64,000 nt of DNA from Paucilactobacillus vaccinostercus DSM 20634 (GTDB lineage: Bacteria > Bacillota > Bacilli > Lactobacillales > Lactobacillaceae), in assembly GCF_001436295.1 (NCBI RefSeq), contig NZ_AYYY01000006.1, positions 1-64,000 on the forward strand, given 5' to 3'. The notes beneath the pieces were generated by a model. That model searched no databases and was not told the DNA's origin. It saw nothing but the letters and a program-made list of their open reading frames with translations. This document shows, in pieces, positions 29,272-40,416 of this stretch. Numbering within the stretch: the stretch's first letter is position 1; the number at the start of each line of letters is the position of its first letter. Both the position numbers and the translations under genes were made by a program.

Positions 29272-29700
29272 ATGGCTGGTAAATTTAGCTTAAATAATTT
29301 CTTTGGTATTGATGATGAAGAACAAGATGAACAGGATTATGAAGATACCGGAACGACCGATACAACGCCAACAAGTGGAAGGAATCAAAAAGTGGTGTCA
29401 ATCAATAGCGGACGTCAAAATACAGATTATGGCAAAATTTCGCTTTTTGAACCACGACTGTATTCCGATGTGAAAGAAATTGCAACACAGTTGTTAAACG
29501 ATCGTGCAATCATTGTTAACTTCAACCAGATGGATAATGCGGAAGCTAAACGGGTTGTTGATTTTCTTAATGGAACGGTTTTTGCAATTGATGGCGCAAT
29601 TGAACGTGTTGGCGATCAAATTTTCTTGTGCACGCCACACAATTACGAAATTTCAGGTAATTTATCCGCAAATCTAACCAAGGATCAAGATAATTTTTAG
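29272..29700 (+). CDS. sepF: cell division protein SepF
   Basis: 142 residues from the ATG at 29272 (SD GCGAGGAGG 7 nt upstream; longer in-frame extensions are not needed). Amphipathic N-terminus [18 protein letters not shown], acidic linker, and the DUF552 ring-forming domain ([40 protein letters not shown]). It bundles FtsZ and anchors it to the membrane. Confidence 0.93.
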   Translation: MAGKFSLNNFFGIDDEEQDEQDYEDTGTTDTTPTSGRNQKVVSINSGRQNTDYGKISLFEPRLYSDVKEIATQLLNDRAIIVNFNQMDNAEAKRVVDFLNGTVFAIDGAIERVGDQIFLCTPHNYEISGNLSANLTKDQDNF

Positions 29701-29718
29701 AAGAGCAGAGGTAGCAGT

Positions 29719-29982
29719 TTGATTGGATTTATATTTTATGTCGTTGAACAACTTTTAAACCTGTATGCAATGGTGATTGTCGTTTGGGCGTTACTTTCAT
29801 GGTTTCCTGGTGCTTCACAAAGCCGATTAGGCCTTTTATTAAACCGCTTGGTGGTACCATACATTCGATTATTTGATTTTATTCCTCCGCTGGGAGGAAT
29901 TAGTTTTTCGCCATTGGTTGCAATTATGGTATTGTATTTGGCACAGCATGGTGTTTCATACCTGTATTTACTGATGGTTTAG
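29719..29982 (+). CDS. YggT family membrane protein (YlmG)
   Basis: 87 residues, two hydrophobic segments separated by the YggT signature WFPGASQSRLGLLLNRLVVPYI (residues about 28-49, shown in part as SRLGLLLNRLVVPYI) and PPLGGISFSPLVAIMVL. Conserved neighbour of sepF in Gram-positive dcw clusters; molecular role unclear. TTG start with AGAGGTAG upstream. Confidence 0.85.
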   Translation: MIGFIFYVVEQLLNLYAMVIVVWALLSWFPGASQSRLGLLLNRLVVPYIRLFDFIPPLGGISFSPLVAIMVLYLAQHGVSYLYLLMV

Positions 29983-30000
29983 CGAGAAAGGGTCAGAAAA

Positions 30001-30789
30001 ATGGCAGATAGCAACATAGAACAGCATTTCCGTGCAGATGAACGCTCAGTTATCGACGCGATTAATGGCTGGATTCGTGAAGCAATCGACCAATATCGGC
30101 CGATTTTAACTCATTTTCTGAATCCGCGACAGCGCTATATTGCTTCCACACTGGTCAATCAAAATGATGATGTTGCGATGCAGGCGCAAGGTGGTGTTGA
30201 TGGTGCTGAAATGAAGCGGGTTCTCATCTATCCATCATATTATGAACCGCAAATTGAGGACTTTCAGATTCAGGTATTAGAAGTTAAATATCCTGTGAAG
30301 TTTGCGGAATTGAAGCATCGTCAAATTTTGGGAACGTTGATTAGTCAAGGCATTGAACGTGCAACATTTGGTGATATTATCTCCGATGGTACCCGTTGGC
30401 AGGTGATGGTCGAGGCTGAAATGCTAGTGTATATTCGCATGCAGGTTGATAAGATTGCGAATGTTAAAATACAACTAGTACCAATGACAATTGATGATGT
30501 GATTAGTCAGGTGTCCGATTCAGGGGATGTTGAAACGACTGTCAGTTCGTTAAGATTGGATGCGATTATTGCAACCGCATTTAACTACTCCCGAAATCGA
30601 GCAAAGGAACTGATTGAGCATGGAAAAGTACGTTTGAATTGGACGGAAATGGAAAAACCAGATTATCCGGTAGCAATTCACGATTTAATTTCCGTTAGAC
30701 ATGGTGGTAGAATTAGACTGAAGTATGTAGGTCAATTAACAAAAAAGAATAAAATTAGGGTTACGATATCGCTTGTGACTGCTAAGTAA
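30001..30789 (+). CDS. YlmH family RNA-binding protein
   Basis: 262 residues. An N-terminal alpha-beta region and a C-terminal S4 domain (about 180-240: SLRLDAIIATAFNYSRNRAK, GKVRLNW). YlmH-type proteins sit between ylmG and divIVA and have been linked to rescue of obstructed large ribosomal subunits. Function here is inferred by family and position. Confidence 0.88.
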   Translation: MADSNIEQHFRADERSVIDAINGWIREAIDQYRPILTHFLNPRQRYIASTLVNQNDDVAMQAQGGVDGAEMKRVLIYPSYYEPQIEDFQIQVLEVKYPVKFAELKHRQILGTLISQGIERATFGDIISDGTRWQVMVEAEMLVYIRMQVDKIANVKIQLVPMTIDDVISQVSDSGDVETTVSSLRLDAIIATAFNYSRNRAKELIEHGKVRLNWTEMEKPDYPVAIHDLISVRHGGRIRLKYVGQLTKKNKIRVTISLVTAK

Positions 30790-30803
30790 TGGAGGAATTT
30801 TAG

Positions 30804-31496
30804 ATGAGTTTATCGGCAGAAGATATTCAAAATAAAAAGTTTTCGACAAAAATGAGAGGGTACAATGTTGACGAAGTAAATGATTTTTTGGATCAAGTGT
30901 TATCAGATTTTCAGATGTTGACCGAAAAAAATCATGATCTTGAGGAATCGGTCAAAGCTGATCAAGAAAAATTAAAATATTTTACTGAGTTAAAAGATTC
31001 ATTGAACCAATCGATTTTAGTTGCTCAAGAAGCTGCTGATAAAGTAAAGTCCAATGCTCAAAAAGAAGCCGACATTACGTTACGTGAAGCTCAAAAGCAA
31101 GCTACTGACATCGTGTCTGAGGCCAATGAAAAGGCAAATCAGTTGATTTCTAACGCGGCAGACTCTACTCGTAAGCTAACGGTTGAAACCAATGACTTGA
31201 AGAAGCAGACGCGTGTCTTCAGACAGCGGCTACAAGTGATGTTAGAATCACAACTAGGAGTTGTCACAAGCGATGATTGGGATGACTTATTAAAAGAATC
31301 AGATGTGAGCTCATATGATGAAATCCAAAAGGTTTTAGGAAAGACTCTTGACAATGAGGGAAATCAAAGTGTAAACTCAGAACCAGCGAGCGAGGTTGCT
31401 GAGCAGCCAGCGGATACGCAGACGGTTGAAGAACCGGTGAATGACGCTGCTGCAGCTGGCGAGACTGTTGTGATTTTTCCCGACAGCGACAAGTAA
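30804..31496 (+). CDS. divIVA: septum/pole protein DivIVA
   Basis: 230 residues. Membrane-curvature binding N-terminus (DIQNKKFSTKMRGYNVDEVN, DFLDQVLSDF) and an extended coiled coil to about residue 150, then an acidic Ser/Glu-rich tail. It marks septa and poles. Last gene of the dcw run; no T-rich terminator before the ileS T-box leader. Confidence 0.93.
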   Translation: MSLSAEDIQNKKFSTKMRGYNVDEVNDFLDQVLSDFQMLTEKNHDLEESVKADQEKLKYFTELKDSLNQSILVAQEAADKVKSNAQKEADITLREAQKQATDIVSEANEKANQLISNAADSTRKLTVETNDLKKQTRVFRQRLQVMLESQLGVVTSDDWDDLLKESDVSSYDEIQKVLGKTLDNEGNQSVNSEPASEVAEQPADTQTVEEPVNDAAAAGETVVIFPDSDK

Positions 31497-31519
31497 TTCA
31501 AGCGCTCAATTAGCTGAAT

Positions 31520-31752
31520 ATGATGAAAATAATGAAGAGAACAGCAAGTCGGTTAGACGTGCTTGAAAGCGAGTCAACGAGTGGTGAAAGGTTGACCAAG
31601 TTACGAAACTGATAGATCATCTCCGAATATTTAGTCGATTATGTTAGACTAAGTCGGGTCATCCCCGTTATTGAATGACAAAGAGAATTTTTTAATTCTA
31701 AATTTGGGTGGTACCACGAAATCTTCGTCCCTTGCGGGCGGGGATTTTTTAT
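31520..31752 (+). promoter_or_regulatory. T-box riboswitch, Ile type, upstream of ileS
   Basis: Specifier region GAAT-ATT (ATT at 31629-31631), canonical T-box GGGTGGTACCACG at 31706-31718, and a terminator stem AAATCTTCGTCCC / GGGCGGGGATTT followed by TTTT. tRNA-Ile starvation should stabilise the antiterminator and raise ileS. A TATGAT -10 lies near 31519, with a weak -35. Confidence 0.92.
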
Positions 31753-31806
31753 TTTTCATCATACCGACGGCGCTACATACAATATTAATTATAGGAGGCA
31801 GAGATT

Positions 31807-34608
31807 ATGCGAGTTAAAGAAACACTAAATCTTGGCAAAACCAAGTTTCCAATGCGCGGTAATTTACCCGTTAAGGAAGTTGAACGGCAGAATATCTGGG
31901 CTGAAAATAAAGTTTATGAACAGCGACAAAAATTAAATGAGGGTAAACCAACATTTGTACTACATGATGGGCCTCCATATGCCAACGGAAATATTCACAT
32001 TGGGCATGCACTTAACAAAATTACCAAAGATATTATTGTACGTTATAAATCCATGTCAGGATTCCGTGCACCCTACGTTCCTGGATGGGACACGCACGGC
32101 TTACCAATTGAGCAACAACTTACTAAAATGGGGTATGATCGTAAAAAGATGAACACCTCAGAATTCCGTGATTTATGTCGGAAATATGCGCTAGAACAAG
32201 TTGAAAAGCAGCGTAATGATTTCAAACGGTTGGGCGTTGCAGGTGAATGGGATAACCCATACTTAACACTAAAAAAAGAATACGAAGCTGCTCAAATTCG
32301 AGTGTTTGGTGCCTTTGCTCAAAAAGGCCTTTTATACCGTGGTAAAAAGCCAGTATTCTGGTCATGGTCTTCTGAATCAGCTCTGGCGGAAGCTGAAGTT
32401 GATTACAAGGATGTTACTTCACCATCAGCTTTCTACGGAGAACAAGTGGTCGATGGTAAGGGTGTCCTTGAAAATGACAAGACTTATATGGTTGTCTGGA
32501 CGACGACACCTTGGACGATTCCTGGATCCGAAGGAATTACCGTCGATGCTGATTTTGAATATGCCGTTGTCACACATTCGGGTGACGATCGGAAGTTCGT
32601 TTTAGCAGCTGAATTGGTTAACAAGTGTGCGGAGTTGTTCGAATGGGAAGATGTGCAAGTTGAAAAGACCGTTAAGGGTCGAGAATTAGATCGTGTTATT
32701 GCACAGCATCCTTTCTTTCCAGAGCGGAAGTTAGTTACGATGTTGGGCGACTTTGTGACACTTGACGCCGGAACTGGGCTGGTTCATACAGCGCCTGGTT
32801 TTGGTGAAGATGATTATAACGTTGGGAAGCAGTACGGCCTGGATATTTTTGTTCCAGTGAACGATCAAGGATACCTGACCAAGGAAGCTGGTCCTGATTT
32901 TGAAGGTGTCTTCTATGAAGATGGTAATAAGATCTCTTTGGATAAACTGAAGGACGCTGGCTTGCTGCTGAAATATATGCCAATCAAACATAGTTATCCA
33001 TTCGACTGGCGGACTAAAAAACCGATCATTTTCCGGGCAACCGATCAGTGGTTTGCCTCAGTTGACAAAATTCGTGATGAAATTTTAGGGGCTTTGGATG
33101 ATGTTAAGTTCTACCCAAGTTGGGGTAAGGCACGTCTTCATAATATGATCCGGGATCGTGGTGATTGGGTAATTTCACGTCAGCGTGTCTGGGGTGTGCC
33201 GTTGCCAATTTTCTACGGTGAAGATGGGACGCCAATTATGACGGAAGAAACGATTAATCACGTTGCCGATCTATTTGGTGAATATGGATCCAACGTTTGG
33301 TTTGATCGTGATGCCAAAGACCTTCTTCCAGAAGGCTTTACGAGTGAACACTCACCAAATGGAAAGTTTACTAAAGAAACTGATATCATGGACGTTTGGT
33401 TCGATTCTGGTTCATCACATCAGGGTGTTTTAGCTGAACGTGATTATCTCACTTATCCATCAGATATGTACATGGAAGGTTCCGATCAGTACCGTGGTTG
33501 GTTTAACTCCAGTTTGATTACCAGTGTAGTGGTGTCTGGCAAAGCGCCTTACAAATCAATTTTGTCCCAAGGCTTTACCCTTGATGGTGAAGGTAAGAAG
33601 ATGAGTAAGTCAATTGGCAATACGATTGAGCCAAACAAAGTTGTTAAACAGATGGGTGCTGAAATTATCCGTTTGTGGGTTATGAGTGTTGACTCATCTG
33701 CCGATGTACGGGTATCAATGGAGATCTTTAAACAGGTTTCTGAAAGCTACCGGAAGTTCCGGAATACAATGCGGTTCTTACTCGCTAACACGACTGATTT
33801 TGATCCACAAAAGGATGCACTTGAATATGACGATCTAGAATCGGTTGATCAATTTATGCTCGTAAAACTTAATGAATTCATTGAGTCAACGAAGAAACAC
33901 TTTGATAACTACGAATTTTTGGATATTTATAAACAATTGATGAACTTTATCACAACTGAATTGTCAGCATTTTACATGAATGTGGCTAAAGATGTTGTTT
34001 ATATTGACGGTGAAAACTCACAAACCCGTCGATCAATGCAAACTGTTTTCTATCAAGTTCTTGTGTCAATGACGAAACTGTTAACGCCAGTTTTGCCACA
34101 TACGACAGAGGAAATTTGGCAGTACTTGAAGGAACCAGAAGAGTTCGTTCAACTGGCAGAAATGCCAGAAGTTAAGCACTACGATGATGAGAAAGAACTT
34201 CTTCAAACTTGGGAAGCATTCATGACAATTCGAACACACGCCTTGAAGAGTCTAGAAGAAGCACGAAATGAAAAACTAATTGGAAAGTCACTTGAAGCAC
34301 GCTTAGACTTATACTTGTCTGATGAAAATCAAAAGGTGTTGGCTGGACTGAACGGCGACACACGTCAGTTGTTGGAAGTTTCTGACCTTCACGTTCATGC
34401 GTTGGATGAAACACCTGCAGATGCAGAAAATTACAACGATGGTGTTGCGATTAAAGTGGCTGCTGCTGAAGGAGAAGTTTGTCAACGTTGCCGGATGACG
34501 ACGACCGATGTCGGTTCGGACAGTGCTTATCCACAATTATGTGCACGTTGTGCGGAAATCGTCCGGCGTGAATTCCCTGAGACCGTCAGTGAGGGCCTTG
34601 AAAAATAG
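31807..34608 (+). CDS. ileS: isoleucyl-tRNA synthetase
   Basis: 933 residues, class I synthetase. H64-I-G-H67 within [17 protein letters not shown], the CP1 editing insertion ([10 protein letters not shown] and [11 protein letters not shown]), K598-M-S-K-S602, and a C-terminal zinc finger [10 protein letters not shown]...CARC. It charges tRNA-Ile and edits Val. Standard neighbour of divIVA. SD AGGAGG. Controlled by the preceding T-box. Confidence 0.97.
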   Translation: MRVKETLNLGKTKFPMRGNLPVKEVERQNIWAENKVYEQRQKLNEGKPTFVLHDGPPYANGNIHIGHALNKITKDIIVRYKSMSGFRAPYVPGWDTHGLPIEQQLTKMGYDRKKMNTSEFRDLCRKYALEQVEKQRNDFKRLGVAGEWDNPYLTLKKEYEAAQIRVFGAFAQKGLLYRGKKPVFWSWSSESALAEAEVDYKDVTSPSAFYGEQVVDGKGVLENDKTYMVVWTTTPWTIPGSEGITVDADFEYAVVTHSGDDRKFVLAAELVNKCAELFEWEDVQVEKTVKGRELDRVIAQHPFFPERKLVTMLGDFVTLDAGTGLVHTAPGFGEDDYNVGKQYGLDIFVPVNDQGYLTKEAGPDFEGVFYEDGNKISLDKLKDAGLLLKYMPIKHSYPFDWRTKKPIIFRATDQWFASVDKIRDEILGALDDVKFYPSWGKARLHNMIRDRGDWVISRQRVWGVPLPIFYGEDGTPIMTEETINHVADLFGEYGSNVWFDRDAKDLLPEGFTSEHSPNGKFTKETDIMDVWFDSGSSHQGVLAERDYLTYPSDMYMEGSDQYRGWFNSSLITSVVVSGKAPYKSILSQGFTLDGEGKKMSKSIGNTIEPNKVVKQMGAEIIRLWVMSVDSSADVRVSMEIFKQVSESYRKFRNTMRFLLANTTDFDPQKDALEYDDLESVDQFMLVKLNEFIESTKKHFDNYEFLDIYKQLMNFITTELSAFYMNVAKDVVYIDGENSQTRRSMQTVFYQVLVSMTKLLTPVLPHTTEEIWQYLKEPEEFVQLAEMPEVKHYDDEKELLQTWEAFMTIRTHALKSLEEARNEKLIGKSLEARLDLYLSDENQKVLAGLNGDTRQLLEVSDLHVHALDETPADAENYNDGVAIKVAAAEGEVCQRCRMTTTDVGSDSAYPQLCARCAEIVRREFPETVSEGLEK

Positions 34609-34678
34609 GGATTAAATGATGACCCGTTTAAACAGGTTGTTGGTACTGAACAAATGACTTTTAGTAACTAACGGTGTA

Positions 34679-34714
34679 AAATACCAAGTAATGAAAATTA
34701 CTTGGTATTTTTTT
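34679..34714 (+). terminator. terminator after ileS
   Basis: Perfect 12-bp stem ATACCAAGTAAT / ATTACTTGGTAT with a GAAA loop followed by TTTTTT. dapF starts only 22 nt later. Confidence 0.85.
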
Positions 34715-34735
34715 GCCAAGATGAGGGTGAAGCAA

Positions 34736-35725
34736 ATGAAATTATTAAAGGTACACGGTTCTGGCAATGATTTTTATATGCTAGACGCACAAACATTAGA
34801 GAGACAACTAACGGAAACAGAAATTCGCCAATTGGCGGTTAATATTTGTGATCGAAAAAATGGATTACTGGATGGGGCGGATGGCCTTTTGTGGGTTGAC
34901 CGGGCAGACCATGTAGGCCCAATTGGGCGAATGCGAGTTATCAACGCTGATGGTAGTGAGGCCAGCATGTGTGGGAATGGACTTCGTTGCGTTGCACGCT
35001 ATTTGGCACAGCAGAACCAAACACAGTCGTTTGCGGTGCAAACTATGGAGGCCGATTTACCAGTCGCTAAGATGCCTAATTTAGCACCGGATGTTGCGAC
35101 TTATCAGGCACATATTGCGCCAGTTAGTTTTAAAGCGGCTGATTTAAAAATGCATGTTAACCATGAAGCAGAAACACTGGTTGACCAAGCAATTGATGAA
35201 TTAGACAGCGACTTGAAATTTACTGCAGTGGCAGTACCGAACCCACATTTGATCGCATTTGTTGATCAAGCAACGCTTGAAAGCGATCAGCTTGGGGAAC
35301 TAGGGCGTTATTTGAATGATGGTCAAAACCCAATTTTTCCTGATGGAGTTAATGTTAGCTTTGTTCGGGTACTTGGTAAAAATGAAATTTTTGTGCGTAC
35401 ATTTGAACGTGGAGTTGGGTATACTGATGCCTGTGGTACAGCAATGTCGGCTTCAAGTTTAGTTAGTGTGCTGTTACATGCGGATCAAGTAACGAATAAT
35501 ACTGAAATTACGGTTAAAAATCCGGGCGGTATGGTCAAGACTAAAGTTCATCACCAAGTTGCTGGTGGGGAAGACTATATTGATCTAATTGGTAATGCCA
35601 CGTTTGTACGAACGGTTGAATTAAGCTTGGCAGACGCCTTAGAGCATCAATTTGAAAATACAGTAGTTGTTGAAACTGGAGAACAAACGGCGTACGAAGC
35701 CTTTGTTCAGTCATTGACGAAGTAG
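34736..35725 (+). CDS. dapF: diaminopimelate epimerase
   Basis: 329 residues from the ATG at 34736 (SD GAGGGTGA about 7 nt upstream). The two catalytic cysteines are C79 in ASMCGNGLR and C233 in TDACGTAMSAS. It interconverts LL- and meso-DAP for lysine and DAP-type peptidoglycan. It is about 50 residues longer than the usual 275, with an extra C-terminal segment. The DAP pathway implies a DAP-type wall. No other dap genes are linked here. Confidence 0.92.
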   Translation: MKLLKVHGSGNDFYMLDAQTLERQLTETEIRQLAVNICDRKNGLLDGADGLLWVDRADHVGPIGRMRVINADGSEASMCGNGLRCVARYLAQQNQTQSFAVQTMEADLPVAKMPNLAPDVATYQAHIAPVSFKAADLKMHVNHEAETLVDQAIDELDSDLKFTAVAVPNPHLIAFVDQATLESDQLGELGRYLNDGQNPIFPDGVNVSFVRVLGKNEIFVRTFERGVGYTDACGTAMSASSLVSVLLHADQVTNNTEITVKNPGGMVKTKVHHQVAGGEDYIDLIGNATFVRTVELSLADALEHQFENTVVVETGEQTAYEAFVQSLTK

Positions 35726-35739
35726 AAGGAGAAAAGACT

Positions 35740-35961
35740 GTGCGCGGACAAGTTAAAAATTTTGATGAACAAAAGGGCTTTGGCTTTATTGAAGTTCCGA
35801 ATGAACCTGATGTATTTGTGCATTTTAGCGGTATCGAAGGATCCGGGAGAAAAGAATTACGTCCGGGTGAACAGGTTGATCTCGTTGTTGTGCAAGGAGT
35901 TCGTGGCCCACAGGCAGCTCATGTTCAAGTGATTACGGATGATGAGGAAGGATCTTTATAA
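35740..35961 (+). CDS. cold-shock domain protein
   Basis: 73 residues, a single cold-shock domain. RNP1 is KGFGFIEV and RNP2 VFVHFSGI, with the loop EGSGRKELRPGEQVDL. It binds single-stranded nucleic acid. The acidic tail (TDDEEGSL) and somewhat divergent core set it apart from the major CspA/CspB type. GTG start, 14 nt after dapF and 2 nt before the Nudix gene, so it is probably cotranscribed. Confidence 0.85.
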   Translation: MRGQVKNFDEQKGFGFIEVPNEPDVFVHFSGIEGSGRKELRPGEQVDLVVVQGVRGPQAAHVQVITDDEEGSL

Positions 35962-35963
35962 AG

Positions 35964-36527
35964 GTGACATTAGAAGAAAAGAAGGTTGCTTCAAAAACGA
36001 TTTTTAGCGGCCATATTATGACGTTAGAAGTTGCTGACGTGAAATTGCCGAACGGTAAAATGACAACCCGCGAGATTGTGCATCATGCCCCTGCCGTGGC
36101 CATTTTAGCAATCGATGATCAAAATAAAATGTTGCTAATGAAACAATGGCGAGCAGCGGTGGATCAGGTGACGTTGGAAATTCCGGCTGGAAAGCTGGAT
36201 GATCGTGATGATAGTGCATTGCATGCGGCTATTCGGGAATTGAATGAAGAAACGCGATTAAAGGCGACACATCTGACTGAAGCCAGTTCGTTTTATACCT
36301 CAGTTGGATTTTGTGATGAATTCATGACGTTATATGTCGCGACTGGACTAACGGCAGTGGTGAACGAACTACCACAAGATGATGATGAGAATCTTCAAGT
36401 AATACGGGTAAGCCTTGATGAGGCACTTGCCATGATTCGCGAGCAAAAGATTATCGATGCTAAGACAATTATGGCGATTTATCATTGGCAAACATTGGTA
36501 TTGAGTGGTGACCTGAATGAATCATGA
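35964..36527 (+). CDS. Nudix hydrolase, ADP-ribose pyrophosphatase type
   Basis: 187 residues. The Nudix box begins GKLDDRDDSALHAAIRELNE and ends ET. The core REL-x-EE metal site is intact, while the first acidic position of the box is Asp where the consensus has Glu. FCDEFMTLYVATGL downstream is typical of ADP-ribose pyrophosphatases (NudF). It would hydrolyse ADP-ribose to AMP and ribose-5-phosphate. GTG start; overlaps the next gene by 11 nt. Confidence 0.88.
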   Translation: MTLEEKKVASKTIFSGHIMTLEVADVKLPNGKMTTREIVHHAPAVAILAIDDQNKMLLMKQWRAAVDQVTLEIPAGKLDDRDDSALHAAIRELNEETRLKATHLTEASSFYTSVGFCDEFMTLYVATGLTAVVNELPQDDDENLQVIRVSLDEALAMIREQKIIDAKTIMAIYHWQTLVLSGDLNES

Positions 36528-36804
36528 GGATCAAGAAGAACAACCATTGTCTCGCCAAGCTTATCGGCGACAACAGGCGAAACGAGGACGAAAAGGTCCT
36601 GAAGAGACAGTGGACAGTGAACCGGATGCGGATGTGGTTTCTGATGCGCCGGATGAAGAAATTCCGCCGATATCGGAAACGCGAAGTCACACGGATCCCA
36701 GTGATGCGAGAACAGTAAAATTAAAGCATAAATTAAATTTGGTTATTATTGGACTAGTAATTGCGATTATACTCGTATACTTAGTTCTGTTTTTTGTTGG
36801 TTAA
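36517..36804 (+). CDS. small C-terminally anchored protein of unknown function
   Basis: 95 residues. A charged N-terminal part (LSRQAYRRQQAKRGRKG, then an acidic Pro-rich stretch) is followed by a single C-terminal membrane helix (LVIIGLVIAIILVYLVLFFV). This is a tail-anchored layout. It overlaps the Nudix gene and precedes mtnN by 20 nt, so is likely in the same operon. I recognise no domain. Confidence 0.75.
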   Translation: MNHEDQEEQPLSRQAYRRQQAKRGRKGPEETVDSEPDADVVSDAPDEEIPPISETRSHTDPSDARTVKLKHKLNLVIIGLVIAIILVYLVLFFVG

Positions 36805-36824
36805 TTAAGATAGGATGGTTTTGA

Positions 36825-37520
36825 ATGAAGTTTGGTGTAATTTGTGCAATGCCAGAAGAAATTAAAGAATTAACGGCTGCACTAGAGAATAAGCAGATAA
36901 CAACGCTTGGTGGAAAAAAATATTATGAAGGTCAAATTAGCGGTCAAAACGTTGTTTTGGTTGAGTCTGGCATTGGTAAAGTTGAGGCGGGAATAACTAC
37001 TGAACATTTGATCGTTGAATTTCAAGCAGATGTGGTGATTAATTCTGGTTCAGCCGGCGGGATTGGTGATGGATTACACGTTGGTGATGTTGTTGTCTCA
37101 ACTGCGACGGCCTACCATGATGTTGATGCAACGGCGTTTGGGTACCAATATGGTCAACTTCCGGGACAACCCGCTCGTTTCGAGGCGTCTCAAAAGTGGG
37201 GGCAAGAAATTGCTCGGGCCGGGCAAGAAACCGGGTTGAACGTGACGACCGGATTAATTGTGAGTGGCGATCAGTTTATTGCCAGTGAAGCGGCAGTGAA
37301 ACAAATTCTGAGCCATTTTCCCGAGGCTGTTTCTAGCGAAATGGAGGGGGCAGCAGTCGGCCAAGTTGCTACTGATCATCATGTTCCGTACGTTGTTGTT
37401 CGGGCAATGTCGGATACTGCTGATTCAAACGCAGGAATTTCTTTTGATGAATTTATTATTGATGCCGGAAAGCGTTCAGCACAAATGTTACTGGCGCTCT
37501 TTCGGGCTCAAACTGAATAG
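36825..37520 (+). CDS. mtnN: 5'-methylthioadenosine / S-adenosylhomocysteine nucleosidase
   Basis: 231 residues, PNP/UDP phosphorylase fold. NSGSAGGIGDGLHVGDVVVS, the purine/ribose site SSEMEGAAVGQVA and the catalytic Asp in RAMSDTAD are present. It cleaves MTA and SAH, feeding the methyl cycle and AI-2 production when LuxS is present. SD AGGATGG. It lies 11 nt before the cysteine desulfurase gene. Confidence 0.95.
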   Translation: MKFGVICAMPEEIKELTAALENKQITTLGGKKYYEGQISGQNVVLVESGIGKVEAGITTEHLIVEFQADVVINSGSAGGIGDGLHVGDVVVSTATAYHDVDATAFGYQYGQLPGQPARFEASQKWGQEIARAGQETGLNVTTGLIVSGDQFIASEAAVKQILSHFPEAVSSEMEGAAVGQVATDHHVPYVVVRAMSDTADSNAGISFDEFIIDAGKRSAQMLLALFRAQTE

Positions 37521-37531
37521 GGGTTTTGATA

Positions 37532-38695
37532 GTGGAACAGATTTATTTAGATAATGCGGCGACAACGCCCATGTCTGATGAAGTGATTGATGAGATGACC
37601 GATAAGATGCGCCATGTGTTTGGTAATGCATCAACCGGCTATGGATTTGGTCGGCAAGCCGCAATGGTTGTTGACCAAGCACGTCATATAATTGCACAGA
37701 GTATTCATGCCAATGATAACGAAATTGTGTTTACTAGCGGCGGTAGCGAAAGCGACAATACGGCAATTCTGCAGACTGCAGAGGCACGACAAAGCTTAGG
37801 TAAACATATTATTACGACAGCAATTGAGCATGAGGCGGTGTTAAAACCACTCCATTATTTAGAGCAAAAGGGGTTTGAAGTGACGTACCTACCGGTTGAT
37901 GAATTCGGTAATATTTCGTTGGCTGACTTTAAAGCAGCCTTACGCCCCGATACTATTTTGGTCACAGTTATGATGGGAAATAATGAGGTTGGTAGCCGGA
38001 TGCCAATTCACGAAATTGGTGAAATTTTGAAAGATCATCAGGCGTGGTTGCACACCGATGCTGTTCAAACGTATGGGCTGCTCGATATTGATGTTGAAGC
38101 AGATCATATCGATCTACTCTCCACTTCTGCACACAAAATTAATGGGCCCAAAATGATTGGCTTTTTATATCGGCGTGAAGGCGTCAATTTCGAAAGTTTT
38201 GTTAAGGGTGGCGATCAAGAAACTAAGCGCCGTGCGGGGACCGAGAATGTGCCAGCAATTGCAGCGTTTGGGAAGGCAGTTTCCGTACTAACCCATGACG
38301 AAAAACTGCATCGTCAAACTAAGTACTACCAATTCAAGCAGCAGATTATTGATGGACTGACGGCTCAGCATATTGAGTTCGAAATTAATGGGGCACTGGA
38401 CCCAGAAAACTTGAATCATGTGTTCAATATTTGGGTTAAGGGAATTTCAACGTATGTGTTACAAACTAATTTAGATCTGGCTGGATTCGCAGTTTCTGGT
38501 GGGTCTGCATGTACGGCTGGTAATTTGGAGCCGTCACATGTTTTAACTGCTATGTTTGGTGAAGATAGTCCACGGATTAGCGAATCGATTCGAATTAGTT
38601 TTGGTCGGTATACAACTACTGAGCAGATTACCGCGTTTGTCCAGGCGTTAAGTGATATTGTATCGCGACTTAAACAAAAGAGTGAGGTGCGATAG
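37532..38695 (+). CDS. cysteine desulfurase (NifS/IscS family)
   Basis: 387 residues from the GTG at 37532 (SD AGGGG 8 nt upstream). LDNAATTP N-terminus, PLP lysine K202 in STSAHKINGP, and the sulfur-carrying cysteine C327 in SGGSACTAGNLEPSHVL with a short loop. It draws sulfur from cysteine. It is followed by DUF1831 and mnmA, so it most likely supplies sulfur for tRNA 2-thiouridine. Confidence 0.93.
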   Translation: MEQIYLDNAATTPMSDEVIDEMTDKMRHVFGNASTGYGFGRQAAMVVDQARHIIAQSIHANDNEIVFTSGGSESDNTAILQTAEARQSLGKHIITTAIEHEAVLKPLHYLEQKGFEVTYLPVDEFGNISLADFKAALRPDTILVTVMMGNNEVGSRMPIHEIGEILKDHQAWLHTDAVQTYGLLDIDVEADHIDLLSTSAHKINGPKMIGFLYRREGVNFESFVKGGDQETKRRAGTENVPAIAAFGKAVSVLTHDEKLHRQTKYYQFKQQIIDGLTAQHIEFEINGALDPENLNHVFNIWVKGISTYVLQTNLDLAGFAVSGGSACTAGNLEPSHVLTAMFGEDSPRISESIRISFGRYTTTEQITAFVQALSDIVSRLKQKSEVR

Positions 38696-38696
38696 G

Positions 38697-39038
38697 ATGG
38701 CATTTGCAGATAAGGTACAGGTACCTGGTGATTCAGATACTTATCAAATTAGTTCGCAAATTAAAAAGTATACGCTTCGAGATTTGGGGTTCGACTTAAA
38801 ACCCAATGGTACGTTTATCTATGAAGGTTCATTGGACCCCACGTCACCGTTCGAAGCGGTCGCAAAACTTAAAATCACGTTTAAAAAAGATTTGGGTAGT
38901 TTTAAAATGGATACCGTAAATAAGAGTGGCAGTGCGACGGTTAATATTTTCAAGCACGCTCGAGCTGATGAATTTACGACTCAGTATCATTTCATACTTG
39001 ATGAAATGGTTAAGCGTGGTGTATTTGAGAAGGTTTAA
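38697..39038 (+). CDS. DUF1831 family protein
   Basis: 113 residues, starting one base after the desulfurase stop. Sequence features include YQISSQIKKYTLRDLGF near the N-terminus and a soluble alpha-beta composition with no membrane segment. DUF1831 (PF08866) is confined largely to lactobacilli and almost always found between cysteine desulfurase and mnmA. A role in sulfur transfer or as a desulfurase partner is inference from position only; it contains no cysteine, so it cannot itself carry a persulfide. Confidence 0.85.
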   Translation: MAFADKVQVPGDSDTYQISSQIKKYTLRDLGFDLKPNGTFIYEGSLDPTSPFEAVAKLKITFKKDLGSFKMDTVNKSGSATVNIFKHARADEFTTQYHFILDEMVKRGVFEKV

Positions 39039-39064
39039 TGCGTGCATGTTGTGGTCAATTTTGA

Positions 39065-39070
39065 TATAAT
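39065..39070 (+). promoter_or_regulatory. candidate mnmA promoter -10
   Basis: Perfect TATAAT; 17 nt upstream is GTGCAT, a weak -35. The 72-nt leader to mnmA shows no clear structure. Confidence 0.45.
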
Positions 39071-39126
39071 GGCCGATACTGGATTGTTACGACCTTCAAT
39101 CGTGGATTTTTCCAGAATCTATTTGA

Positions 39127-40275
<1,149 letters not shown>

Positions 40276-40281
40276 TATGAA

Positions 40282-40320
40282 ATAAGGGATTCTAATTCGT
40301 TGTGAATTAGAATCCTTTAT
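40282..40320 (+). terminator. terminator after mnmA
   Basis: GGATTCTAATTC / GAATTAGAATCC with a GTTGT loop, flanked by A-rich and T-rich sequence. Confidence 0.85.
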
Positions 40321-40416
40321 TCATCGGTGTTGAAGATAATGGTGTAAAATAGAGTTGCACAATGTTGGGGATATTGGGATAATAAGAGCAGTTGATTTTA
40401 GGTAAGGAAGAAATAG

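Noticed and set aside
39049-39055. Single TTGTGGT before mnmA as a third MraZ site
   Set aside because: Only one copy, no 10-bp repeat, so it is below what MraZ binding requires.
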